Below, in pieces: positions 26,582 to 34,609 of a stretch of 64,000 nucleotides of DNA. The stretch's first letter is position 1. Each line of letters opens with the position of its first letter. A program made the translations under genes and the position numbers. The stretch comes from Microbacterium terregens (GTDB taxonomy: Bacteria; Pseudomonadota; Alphaproteobacteria; Sphingomonadales; Sphingomonadaceae). The notes below the pieces were generated by a model. That model had not been told where the DNA came from. It saw only the letters and a list, made by a program, of their open reading frames with translations, and searched no databases. The stretch covers positions 1 to 64,000 of the forward strand of contig NZ_BSEX01000001.1 in assembly GCF_027922045.1 (NCBI RefSeq), read 5' to 3'.

Positions 26582-27133
26582 GTGACAGGACCTTCCGAGA
26601 AGCAGAAGATGCTCGCCGGCGAGCCCTATCGTGCGAGCGATCCCGAGATCGTTGCCGACCAGGAAGCCGCCGCCGAGTGGATGCAGCGGTTCAACGCCGC
26701 GACTGGAACGGCGGAGCGCGAGGCATTGCTGCGCGCACGTCTGGGCTCGGTGGGTCTGGGCGCCACGATCCGGCCGCCCTTTCACTGCGACTATGGCACC
26801 AACATCCATCTCGGCGCGGGCGTCTTCCTGAACTTCAACTGCGTCATCCTGGATGTGGTGGAGGTCCGCATCGGCGACGGCACGCAGATCGGTCCCGGCG
26901 TGCAGATCCTGACGGCCGATCATCCCCGCGATCCGGCCAAGCGCGCCGCGGGCCTGGAGTGGGGCCGTCCGATCGTGATCGGTGCCAACGTCTGGATCGG
27001 CGGCGGCGCCATCCTCTTGCCCGGCATCACCATCGGCGACGACGCGCTGATTGGTGCGGGCAGCGTCGTCACGCGCGACATCCCCAGCGGAGCAGTCGCC
27101 GCCGGCAACCCGGCGCGGGTTCGCGCGCGCTGA
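26582..27133 (+). CDS. Sugar O-acetyltransferase, left-handed beta-helix (Maa/LacA type)
   Basis: 183 residues from GTG 26582. An N-terminal helical Mac domain (KMLAGEPYRASDPEI) precedes hexapeptide repeats; the acetyl-transfer His is in TADHPRDP and the CoA end has VIGANVWIGGGAILLPGITIGDDALIGAGSVV. Acetylates sugars using acetyl-CoA in the cytoplasm. The acceptor sugar cannot be told. Confidence 0.9.
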   Translation: MTGPSEKQKMLAGEPYRASDPEIVADQEAAAEWMQRFNAATGTAEREALLRARLGSVGLGATIRPPFHCDYGTNIHLGAGVFLNFNCVILDVVEVRIGDGTQIGPGVQILTADHPRDPAKRAAGLEWGRPIVIGANVWIGGGAILLPGITIGDDALIGAGSVVTRDIPSGAVAAGNPARVRAR

Positions 27134-27257
27134 GGATCGTCCCACTTAGGAGCAGTGCGAGGCCCCGCCCGCTCGCGCATTGCTTGATCGCGCGCCCGCG
27201 ACCTCTAGGGTCTGCCCCAGTTGCCGCTGCGGCAGGCTTGCTCAGGGACGCAACCAG

Positions 27258-28124
27258 TTGAACGAAGGCGGCCACCGCATCCAGATCGTGGTGAACCCGT
27301 CGGCAGGCCGGGTGCGCGGATCGACGCTGGCGAGGATCCGCACGGGCTTCGAGCGGGCCGGCGCGCAAGTGGTGCTCACCGAATGCGGGCCGGGGCGGCC
27401 GGTCACCATCGCAGAGGATGTCAGCCACGTCTGCGTGATGGGCGGGGACGGCACCATCCGACACGTCGCCGCCGCAATGTTGGCGGCCGAACGTGACCTT
27501 CCGCTCAGCATCTATCCGGCAGGAACCGTCAACCTGGCGCATCGGGAGCTACGCTCCCCGCTCGATCCGGATCGCTACGCCGCTTATGCGCTCGAGAACC
27601 GGGAGCGGCCGCGGCACCATGCCCTGCGCGTGGGCCCGGCGCTGTGCCTTTCCTGCGCCAGCGTGGGACCGGACAGCCAGGCGGTCGCGGCCGTGTCGCC
27701 GCGGCTGAAGCGGCGGATCGGCCGCCTCGCTTATGGGGTCGCCTTCTTCCGGGTGCTCCTGAACTGGCCGCGCAAGCCGATCCGGATCGCCTGGGAGGCC
27801 GGCGAACTGACGTGCGAGGCGGTCTATGTGGCCAAGGGCCGCTTCTTCGCCGGTCCGTGGAGCTTTGCGCCGGAAGCGGACCGCACCCGGCCCATCATGC
27901 ATGTGGTCGCGCTGCGGACGGCTAGGCGCCGCGACGTTGTCCGCTTCGCATGGGCGCTGCTGCGCGGGCGCTGCCCCTCGGATGCCGCCAACCTCGTCGC
28001 GTTCTCGTGCACCGACCTGTCGGTAGAGGCCGACGATTCGCTGCCGGTACAGGTCGACGGCGATGCAGAGGCGGTCCTGCCCGTGCGCATGACGATCGAA
28101 CCCATCTCCTTTTCCGTCTGCTGA
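27258..28124 (+). CDS. Diacylglycerol kinase-family lipid kinase
   Basis: 288 residues from TTG 27258. Opening IQIVVNPSAGR and the nucleotide-binding VMGGDGTIRHVA are the DAGK catalytic-domain signature; YPAGTVNLAHREL is the next conserved block (usually GTGNDFAR-type). Phosphorylates a lipid such as diacylglycerol or sphingosine-like substrate at the membrane. It ends five bases before the sulfatase gene, so they are probably one operon for envelope lipid change. Confidence 0.85.
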   Translation: MNEGGHRIQIVVNPSAGRVRGSTLARIRTGFERAGAQVVLTECGPGRPVTIAEDVSHVCVMGGDGTIRHVAAAMLAAERDLPLSIYPAGTVNLAHRELRSPLDPDRYAAYALENRERPRHHALRVGPALCLSCASVGPDSQAVAAVSPRLKRRIGRLAYGVAFFRVLLNWPRKPIRIAWEAGELTCEAVYVAKGRFFAGPWSFAPEADRTRPIMHVVALRTARRRDVVRFAWALLRGRCPSDAANLVAFSCTDLSVEADDSLPVQVDGDAEAVLPVRMTIEPISFSVC

Positions 28125-28129
28125 GCGCC

Positions 28130-29803
28130 ATGCGAACGACTGCCAAGCTGCTCCTGATCCTGGTCTACCTGCTCACCGGCGCGGGCGGCATTGCCGAGCG
28201 GCTCCAGTCGCTGGGACTCTCGCCGGGATTGCCGATCTACCTCGGGCTCTTCGGGCTGCTGGCATTGGCGCTCGTTGCCGCCGCCTTTACCCGGCCTTGG
28301 GCGCTGCGCTGGGCGCTAGCCGCGCTCCTCTGCGCTGCCGCCTTCTTCCTCGATTCCTACGAGGCGATCACGCGCGAGCCGATGAGCTACGACGCGTTCA
28401 TCAACATGTGGAACTCGGCCGCCTCCGCACCGGAGGCGATCGATCAGCATGCCGGGGCGATGGCGGGGACGCTCGCGCGATCGTTGCTGTTGTTCGCGGG
28501 CCTCGTCCTGCCGCCGCAGGGCAGCCTGCTCCTTGGCAGGCTTGCTCCTGTGGCTCCCTTGGCTGGGGTCCTGCTGCTCGCCGGCATTCTCTTCGTGCGC
28601 GGCGGCGAAGGCGGAACGGGGCTCCCCGGCCCGTTCACCCCGCTCGCCTACTCCAGCCTCTTCCTCTACGAGCGCCTCGCGGAGGGTGCGCCACATCGGA
28701 AGGCGGTGGCGCTTCGACCGGTGCGGCCGCCCAGCGGCGACATCGTGCTGATCGTCGATGAGAGCGTCGCGGGCAACTACCTCGACCTGAACTCCCCGAG
28801 CGGGGCACGCAGCGGCCTACTCCAGCCGCGGGCGGGCGTCGCGGTGCATGACTTCGGCCTGGCGGCATCGATCACCAATTGCAGCGTCGGCAGCAACGTG
28901 ACGCTACGCCACGGCGGCACCCGCGAAGACTATCGCCGCATCAATGCCACCATGCCCTCGATCTTCGACTATGCGAAGGCTGCCGGCCTCCGCACCGTCT
29001 ACCTGGACGCGCAGGGCACGGGCGGCAGGCTCCAGAACCTGATGGGCGCGCAGGAACGGCAGCAGATCGACCGCTTCGTCCAGTTCGATCGCGTTGCCGT
29101 GCGCGACCGGGACATGGCGGTGGCCGATACGCTGGGCGCATCGCTGCGCAACGGCACGCCGGAGTTCGTGCTGGTCAACAAGGTCGGCGCGCACTTCCCG
29201 GTCCACGACAAATACCCCGACGCCTACATGCGTCACCGCCCCGCCCTCGCCCGTGGACACTACGTCGGGATCAGCGACACCGGGGATCGCACCGGCTTCG
29301 GCGGCACGGCTGCCGAATGGGTCCGCTACCGCAACGCCTATCGCAACACGCTGGACTGGAACGTCGGCGCCTTCTTCGACCGGCTGCTCGACGGCGCCGA
29401 CCTGTCGCGGGCGACGCTGATCTACACGTCCGATCATGGGCAGGACCTGCACGAGACCGGCAGTCCGGGCAGCAACACCCATTGCAGCGGCGATCCGGTG
29501 CCACAGGAAGGGCTCGTACCGCTGGTGGTGATCGACGGCGACACCCCGGCGGGGCTTTCCTGGACCAAGGCGGCAGCGGCAAACCGCAACCGGATGAGCC
29601 ACTATCGGATCTTTCCGACCTTGCTGGGGCTGATGGGCTATCCGGAGCCGGCCGTTCGCCGCCTCTATGGGGAAGCGCTGACGGCGCCGACCGCAGACCC
29701 CTTCACCTTCAACACCCGGTTCAACGCGCGCCTGGGGCTGGAGCCACGGTGGGAGAAGATCGACCTCGCCAAGATCGCGCCAGCGCCGCGTGACACGGAG
29801 TAA
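28130..29803 (+). CDS. EptA-like phosphoethanolamine transferase / sulfatase
   Basis: 557 residues. Five or so N-terminal transmembrane helices (to about residue 215), then a periplasmic sulfatase-fold domain starting DIVLIVDESVAGNYLDLN, with the nucleophile position Ser/Thr near SITNCSVGSNVTLRHGG, and the metal-binding IYTSDHGQDLHE near residue 440. Family members transfer phosphoethanolamine to lipid A or glycans. In this case the donor and acceptor are inferred. Follows the lipid kinase by five bases. Confidence 0.85.
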   Translation: MRTTAKLLLILVYLLTGAGGIAERLQSLGLSPGLPIYLGLFGLLALALVAAAFTRPWALRWALAALLCAAAFFLDSYEAITREPMSYDAFINMWNSAASAPEAIDQHAGAMAGTLARSLLLFAGLVLPPQGSLLLGRLAPVAPLAGVLLLAGILFVRGGEGGTGLPGPFTPLAYSSLFLYERLAEGAPHRKAVALRPVRPPSGDIVLIVDESVAGNYLDLNSPSGARSGLLQPRAGVAVHDFGLAASITNCSVGSNVTLRHGGTREDYRRINATMPSIFDYAKAAGLRTVYLDAQGTGGRLQNLMGAQERQQIDRFVQFDRVAVRDRDMAVADTLGASLRNGTPEFVLVNKVGAHFPVHDKYPDAYMRHRPALARGHYVGISDTGDRTGFGGTAAEWVRYRNAYRNTLDWNVGAFFDRLLDGADLSRATLIYTSDHGQDLHETGSPGSNTHCSGDPVPQEGLVPLVVIDGDTPAGLSWTKAAAANRNRMSHYRIFPTLLGLMGYPEPAVRRLYGEALTAPTADPFTFNTRFNARLGLEPRWEKIDLAKIAPAPRDTE

Positions 29804-29839
29804 GCGCGAACACGCCTGGCGGTAGATCACTCTGGAAGC

Positions 29840-29924
29840 TGGTGCGGGTGGTCGGACTCGAACCGACACTCCTTGCGGAACCGGATTTTGAGTCCGGCGC
29901 GTCTACCAATTTCACCACACCCGC
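29840..29924 (-). tRNA. tRNA-Leu (anticodon CAA)
   Basis: The reverse strand gives an 85-base class II tRNA: acceptor GCGGGTG/CACCCGC with one wobble-type end, anticodon loop CTCAAAA (CAA), a long variable arm, T loop TTCGAGT and encoded CCA at 29840-29842. It is next to comM but is not the phage insertion site. Confidence 0.94.
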
Positions 29925-30036
29925 ACGGTGCGCGCCGTCCCCCGGACAGCTGGTGGCGGGGCTATACGGCAGGGCATTCGCAAACGCCAGAGTCTGCGAA
30001 TATGCTGCGGCCGATCAGGCGAACCCCTGCTCCATC

Positions 30037-30920
30037 TCAGGCGCGCGGCGGCTGGCGGCGATAGCTGAGCGCCTCGGCGACATGGAGGCGCCCGACGGTT
30101 TCTGCGCCCGCGAGGTCCGCGATGGTGCGGGCGACGCGAAGCACGCGCGTGTAGCTGCGCGCCGAAAGCCGCATCGCCTCTGCCGCCTGGGCGAGCAGCT
30201 TCGCGCCGGGGGCGTCCGGCGTGGCGGTCGCCTCCAGCACCTCACCGTCCGCCTCCGCATTGGTGCGCGCGGCGACGTCCCGGTAGCGGCGCGCCTGCAC
30301 GGCACGGGCAGCGGCGACCCGCGCCCCCACCTCGGCCGATCCTTCGGCAGCCGCAGGCAGCGCGAGGTCCGCGGCGCTCACCGGCTGCATTTCCAGGTGG
30401 AGGTCAATGCGGTCGAGCAACGGGCCGGACACCCGCGCCTGATAGTCGACGGCACAGCGCGGCGCCCGGGAGCAGGCCAGTGCCGGGTCCCCCAGATGTC
30501 CGCAGCGGCATGGGTTCATCGCCGCGACCAGCTGGACGCGCGCGGGGAAGCTGACGTGCGCGTTCGCCCGAGCCACGCTGACGTTTCCGGTCTCCAGCGG
30601 CTGACGCAGCGAATCGAGCACCGCACGCTGGAACTCCGGCAGTTCGTCCAGGAACAGCACCCCCAGGTGGGCCAGACTGACCTCACCGGGCCGGACTCGC
30701 AGGCCGCCGCCAACCAGCGCCGCCATGGAGGCGGAGTGGTGCGGGGCGCGGTAGGGCCGCGCCCGCGTCATCCGGCCGCCCGTGAGCGTGCCTGCGACCG
30801 AAGCGACCATCGAGACCTCCAGCGCCTCGCCCGAATCAAGCGGCGGGAGAATGCCGGGAAGGCAGGACGCGAGCAGCGACTTGCCCGCACCCGGTGGGCC
30901 CACCATCAGCAGGTTGGGTA
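30037..30920 (-). pseudogene. comM: comM (YifB-like Mg-chelatase family ATPase), 3' part cut by prophage
   Basis: About 290 residues matching the central and C-terminal domains of ComM: Walker A GPPGAGKSLLA at the very start, RPYRAPHHSAS, LFLDELPEF, MNPCRCGHLGD, and the Mg_chelatase_C tail ending ALSYRRQP. The N-terminal Lon-protease-like domain (about 210 residues) is missing. The comM reading continues as NLL before the Met at 30,906 and is then replaced by unrelated sequence from about 30,913. ComM is a branch-migration helicase used in natural transformation. The other half should be to the right of the prophage. Confidence 0.92.
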
Positions 30921-30922
30921 AG
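30907..30922. other. Left attachment site (attL) junction in comM
   Basis: The plus strand reads CACCATCAGCAGGTTG as comM (codons N-L-L-M reversed), then continues GGTAAGTCACAATC, which no longer encodes ComM. The crossover must lie within a few bases of 30,912-30,918. The exact core dinucleotide cannot be fixed without the right junction. Confidence 0.65.
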
Positions 30923-30951
30923 TCACAATCAATGGAGCCGCCACACGAAAA

Positions 30952-30973
30952 AAGTAGACAGATTCAAAATCTG
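30952..30973. repeat. Upstream element GTAGACAGATT, copy 1 (before int)
   Basis: AGTAGACAGATTCAAAATCT sits 32 bases before the integrase start codon and contains a perfect CAGATT-CAA-AATCTG dyad. A near copy lies at 34,543, before the 448-residue gene. A shared operator or promoter part is the simplest reading. Confidence 0.45.
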
Positions 30974-31004
30974 TGGCAGCACTTTTGAGGAAGGAGCTTC
31001 GCCC

Positions 31005-32735
31005 ATGAAGGCAATCGTCTACGCTCGCTGGAGCAGCCTTGAGCAGGCAAAAGAGGGCCGCACCACCCTCGCCCGCCAGCTTTCCCTTTGCGGGAGCTTC
31101 GCTGAGCGTAACGGCTATACCGTTGTTGAGCGCATCACGGACGAAGGTCGCAGCGCTTGGACCGGCGATAACATTCGCACGGGCAATCTGGGCAAGCTCA
31201 AGGAACGCCTTGAGCGCAATGGCGGGCACGATCTTACCATCATTGTCGAAAAGCTCGATCGGCTCAGCCGCCAGTCGCCCCTTGTCGTGATGAACTTCCT
31301 CCAGTCGCTTTGCGCCACCGGGGCAACGATCGTCTCGGCGGACGGACGGCACAAGATCACGGGTGACGATCTCCACCGGAACATGATGGGGGTGCTGAGC
31401 GTCGTTTTCGAAACCTTCAGGGGCTTCGATGAGTCGCAGGCCAAGAGCGAGCGCGTTGGCGAGGCGTGGCGGATCAAGCGCGAGCGTGGCGGGGCCATGA
31501 CGAAGATTTGCCCCGCTTGGTTGCGTCTCAAGGCCGATCGCTCGGGATACGAGTTGATCCCCGACCGCGCCGCCGTCGTTCGCCGCATCTTTGCCGATAT
31601 CGACGCTGGCGTTGGTAAGTTCACCATCGCCAATAGCCTCAACGCTGAAGGCGTGGAGCCGTGGGGCACGGGTAAGAAGAAGGGGAATGGCTGGCACGCC
31701 AGCTACATTCACAAAATCATCACGAACATGGCTTGCGTGGGCGACTACCAGCCCCACCGGAAGGCCAAGGCGGACGTGCGCCGCACGCCCGATGGCGAGA
31801 TTATCCGGGGCTACTTCCCCGCCGTGATCGATGAAGCGACGTTTGCCCGCGTGAACGATCGCCGCACGGTGCGGCTCATGGCTCAGCAGCGCCCCGGACG
31901 CTCGCTGGTGAACCTGTTTGGCGGGCTGGGTAAGTGCTCTTGCGGTGCGATCATGACGATGCGCTCGCGAGGGGTTTCCGTGCGCGCGGATGGCACGAAG
32001 GTGCGCGAGGATTACCTCTATTGCGACAGCGCCATTCGGAAGCGGGGATGCGAGAACCGCGCGGGCTGGAATTATGAGGCGATCGAGCGGGGTGTCCTCG
32101 ACAAGTTGCTTCACCTCGCGCTTGATCCCTCACACTTCCGCAAGGCTGACGTAGTGGCACCGCTCGAAGCCGAGCTTGCGACTCTCAAGCGCCGCCTCGC
32201 CGACGACGAAAAGCGCATGGCTAAGGCTTACGCGCTCGCCCTTGAGGATGATGAAGACGACAATGCGCAAGCCGGTTATCGCCGGATCAAGCAGACGGTT
32301 AAAGATGCCAAGGCGGCGATCTCGGCGCTTGAGGAACGGCTTGCCGCCGCATCCGGTGCAGTCTCGCCCGAGCAGCACTTGAAGCGCGTTGATGAAGTGC
32401 GCGCCCTCATGAACAGCGATGATCCCGACGAACGCTATCAGGCCCGAGCCAAGGTGAAGCTCGCGCTCAACGATCTTGTCGCTAAGATGACTTTTGGACT
32501 CAAGGATCGCGTTTCCGTCCTGCTTGTGGATCAGGCGCGCTTGTTCAGCATTAAGCGTGATGGCTCAATCGGTGAAGACCTCGACCTTCGCGCCATGTTC
32601 CCCGGCGAGCTTGTGAACGGGCGCTTCGGCCCCTCGACTACTCGCTTCGAAGGCGGGACGACTGTCAACAACGAGCTTAGTCCTGAGCAGGAGGCGGGGC
32701 TTGCGGGCTACTTGCGGCGGCAACGGGCCGCGTAG
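31005..32735 (+). CDS. int: Large serine recombinase (phage integrase)
   Basis: 576 residues. Resolvase catalytic domain starting MKAIVYARWSSLEQ with the nucleophile Ser at about residue 10, then EKLDRLSRQSP; recombinase domain (about 155-260); zinc ribbon with CSCGAIM and the later YCDS..RGCENR cysteines; a charged coiled coil (about 380-450); C-terminal tail. The size and order are those of large serine integrases. It lies directly inside attL and can account for insertion into comM without host factors. ATG at 31,005 follows GAGGAAGGAG; an upstream in-frame start was rejected because it would begin in the comM overlap. Confidence 0.95.
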   Translation: MKAIVYARWSSLEQAKEGRTTLARQLSLCGSFAERNGYTVVERITDEGRSAWTGDNIRTGNLGKLKERLERNGGHDLTIIVEKLDRLSRQSPLVVMNFLQSLCATGATIVSADGRHKITGDDLHRNMMGVLSVVFETFRGFDESQAKSERVGEAWRIKRERGGAMTKICPAWLRLKADRSGYELIPDRAAVVRRIFADIDAGVGKFTIANSLNAEGVEPWGTGKKKGNGWHASYIHKIITNMACVGDYQPHRKAKADVRRTPDGEIIRGYFPAVIDEATFARVNDRRTVRLMAQQRPGRSLVNLFGGLGKCSCGAIMTMRSRGVSVRADGTKVREDYLYCDSAIRKRGCENRAGWNYEAIERGVLDKLLHLALDPSHFRKADVVAPLEAELATLKRRLADDEKRMAKAYALALEDDEDDNAQAGYRRIKQTVKDAKAAISALEERLAAASGAVSPEQHLKRVDEVRALMNSDDPDERYQARAKVKLALNDLVAKMTFGLKDRVSVLLVDQARLFSIKRDGSIGEDLDLRAMFPGELVNGRFGPSTTRFEGGTTVNNELSPEQEAGLAGYLRRQRAA

Positions 32736-32753
32736 GCACTTTCCCGATTTAAG

Positions 32754-33722
32754 CTAATCGCGCATCGCCTTCTCGGATACGTAGGAGCAATACGAGCAAA
32801 GCCCTTCGTCTATGCCATCAAGGAAATCCTGTATGCTGATGCCCTCGCCGCATCTGATACATTGCGAGGTATAATCCAGCGCCTCACCGCAGCTTGCGCA
32901 CCCTCCCTCCTCTTCCAAGAGCGTGTCACGGCCACAAGCTGGACAAGTATAGACAGGGCCGTTCTCCCCGGTCTCCTTAGCACGTATGTAGGTGTCCGCC
33001 CCGAATAGCCGCTCAACGGCGTTCTCGACAGCCTCATCGATATCGTGGAAGGCTCCGCACGTTTTACAACGAAGCTCAACGAGATGTTGACTCTGGTTAG
33101 CGGGCTCGACTTGTTCAATAAGCTCCGACTGGCAATCGTCACAACGGAATGATCTCTCATTGATGGATGGCGAAAACCACTTAACGTGTTCAAGAGTTGC
33201 GCGAGCTTCCGCAAGCTGGTGGTCGTAAAGCACCTTCGTCTCCAGCATGCCCGCCCATACTTCCTCCAGAAGCTCTACTGGGTCTTCCTCCATCTGGCGC
33301 AGAAGCGACGCCACAACAGGAAAGCCGCGACTGATAGCTTCTCGGATCGAGTTCGAAGTTTCGGAGGTGTAATGGTGCTCCATGTCGTTACGAAGTTTGT
33401 TAAGGCTTTTGAGCGCGCTTTGATCCAACGATATGTTGAAGTCTTTTGCCCGTTCGGCAATCTGATTGAAATCGACCGTAGACTGCCCGATCTGCTTCAT
33501 TTCGACGCCTCCCATGCCGTCTGGGACAGGCTTCACCTTTGCCCCGATCACGACCGCAGGGTCGGCCTTGGGCGCGGCTCGGATAATGGCCTCCTTCGCG
33601 AGTAACAGGACACCTGCATAGAAGTTACGGACAGCAGAGATGTCGCGATCGGCGTCTTGCTGTTTGAAGTCCTCAAAACCCATACGGATAGACGAAATCG
33701 CGTTTTCGAATAGCGACGGCAT
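32754..33722 (-). CDS. HEPN-like protein with C-terminal zinc ribbons
   Basis: 322 residues. The N-terminal half is helical and contains LNKLRNDMEHHYTS (about residue 130), an R-N-x3-H motif with the spacing found in HEPN ribonuclease domains. The C-terminal third has Cys pairs CDDC, CKTC, CPAC, CASC, CIRC and CSYC, enough for three zinc ribbons. No known family is recognised with confidence. HEPN proteins in prophages are often defence or toxin RNases; that function is inferred here. It is convergent with int and has its own leftward promoter region shared with the gene at 33,833. Confidence 0.6.
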   Translation of the reverse strand: MPSLFENAISSIRMGFEDFKQQDADRDISAVRNFYAGVLLLAKEAIIRAAPKADPAVVIGAKVKPVPDGMGGVEMKQIGQSTVDFNQIAERAKDFNISLDQSALKSLNKLRNDMEHHYTSETSNSIREAISRGFPVVASLLRQMEEDPVELLEEVWAGMLETKVLYDHQLAEARATLEHVKWFSPSINERSFRCDDCQSELIEQVEPANQSQHLVELRCKTCGAFHDIDEAVENAVERLFGADTYIRAKETGENGPVYTCPACGRDTLLEEEGGCASCGEALDYTSQCIRCGEGISIQDFLDGIDEGLCSYCSYVSEKAMRD

Positions 33723-33822
33723 CGGCGTTCCCCTCGTGTCGCGCCAACCATGCCACGCCGATGAGACGTTTGAAAAGGCGTGCGCCGAACACGCACTCCG
33801 ACAGGCGAGACGGTCATGGGCC

Positions 33823-33832
33823 TAAATAACAG
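33823..33832 (+). promoter_or_regulatory. TAAATA box, leaderless arrangement
   Basis: TAAATA at 33823-33828, then four bases, then GTG at 33833. The T-to-start spacing is 10. No -35 box or ribosome site is seen. Confidence 0.6.
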
Positions 33833-34237
33833 GTGATCCCCCGCACCATTGTTGAACGCTACTATCTGGAACGTGCCCAAGCTGAGACCGCCGACGATAA
33901 GCGCCGCGTCTGGCGCACGTATGCGCGTGCGGTGATCGAGGAGTTTCAGCGACCCGAGCGCCGGGTTCACGTCCGAACGCTTGGCGCTCCCCTCATCATC
34001 TGGCGACGGGCGCACGGCGATGATCATAGTTGGGCGTGCCCGTGCGGCGAGACGATCCGCTATCAAGCCTCGCAACCCGACGACCTCGAATGCGAGGAGT
34101 GCGAGGAACCCCTAACCGAATACACAGAAGGGCTACCGAAGCGCGAACCTCGATATTGGGCGCGCCTGCCCCTTCACGATCTCCAAGAGCTATGGCTTGC
34201 GCTTGAGCGCGCACGGCACCGGGCGAGCGATGAGTAA
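33833..34237 (+). CDS. Small zinc-ribbon-like hypothetical protein
   Basis: 134 residues. Central cysteines CPCG and CEEC, about 28 residues apart, could form one zinc ribbon; the ends are charged helices. Not recognised. The GTG start follows a TAAATA box directly with no ribosome site, so it would be translated from a leaderless mRNA. It overlaps a small ORF at its 3' end. Confidence 0.6.
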   Translation: MIPRTIVERYYLERAQAETADDKRRVWRTYARAVIEEFQRPERRVHVRTLGAPLIIWRRAHGDDHSWACPCGETIRYQASQPDDLECEECEEPLTEYTEGLPKREPRYWARLPLHDLQELWLALERARHRASDE

Positions 34238-34375
34238 TCGCCGCAAAAGCGCTCCCGCTCCCCTACCCGTCCCGACGACCTCACCCCCGCTCAGCTTGCC
34301 ATGATCGAAGGGGCGACCAGCGACGCGGCCCGCGCGGTGCTCCTAAGCCTGTTTGCGAAGGCGCGCGGGTGTTAA
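34230..34375 (+). pseudogene. Small ORF apparently split by a frameshift
   Basis: An ATG at 34,230 overlaps the previous stop and reads MSNRRKSAPAPLPV, but this frame ends at about 34,304. The -1 frame from about 34,262 reads PTRPDDLTPAQLAMIEG and on to AKARGC, a protein-like sequence of about 35 residues that lacks a start of its own until an internal ATG at 34,301. A one-base change in the C-rich stretch 34,253-34,272 would join them into a 48-residue protein. Decay or sequencing error are both possible. Confidence 0.35.
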
Positions 34376-34609
34376 TTGTTTATCGCCGGTTCTGAAGCGC
34401 TAAAGCTTTTCCTTGTATGTGACATTAAGGCAACGCAAAGCTTAACGGTGCGCGTCTGAACTCGCGTAGCCCCTTGTAAATGCGTGCTTTCCTATAATCG
34501 TTTAACGGCAGAGTTCGCTTTCTGAGCGGGGTCGCAAAGATTTTGTAGACAGATTTCAAAAGTGTGAGAGGCTTATAGCGTAAGCAGCACCTAAAGCCGA
34601 GTTAAGCCC
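34376..34609 (+). promoter_or_regulatory. Intergenic promoter region with TATAAT and second GTAGACAGATT copy
   Basis: No gene is seen. A TATAAT lies at 34,493-34,498. TTGTAGACAGATTTCAAAAG at 34,543-34,562 repeats the element found before int, and the downstream gene starts 48 bases after it. The region is AT-richer than its surroundings and is the likely control region of the 448-residue gene. Confidence 0.45.

Noticed and set aside
29840..29924. tRNA-Leu as the phage attachment site
   Set aside because: The tRNA is complete and over 900 bases from the integrase; comM is broken exactly where phage sequence starts, and large serine integrases rarely use tRNA genes.
30894..31004. Upstream start of the integrase at 30,894
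   Set aside because: It would begin inside comM sequence beyond attL and lacks a ribosome site; the catalytic domain begins at the ATG 31,005 with a good site.
30906..32114. Minus-strand frame opposite the integrase
   Set aside because: The integrase has all expected motifs on the plus strand; this frame is its mirror.
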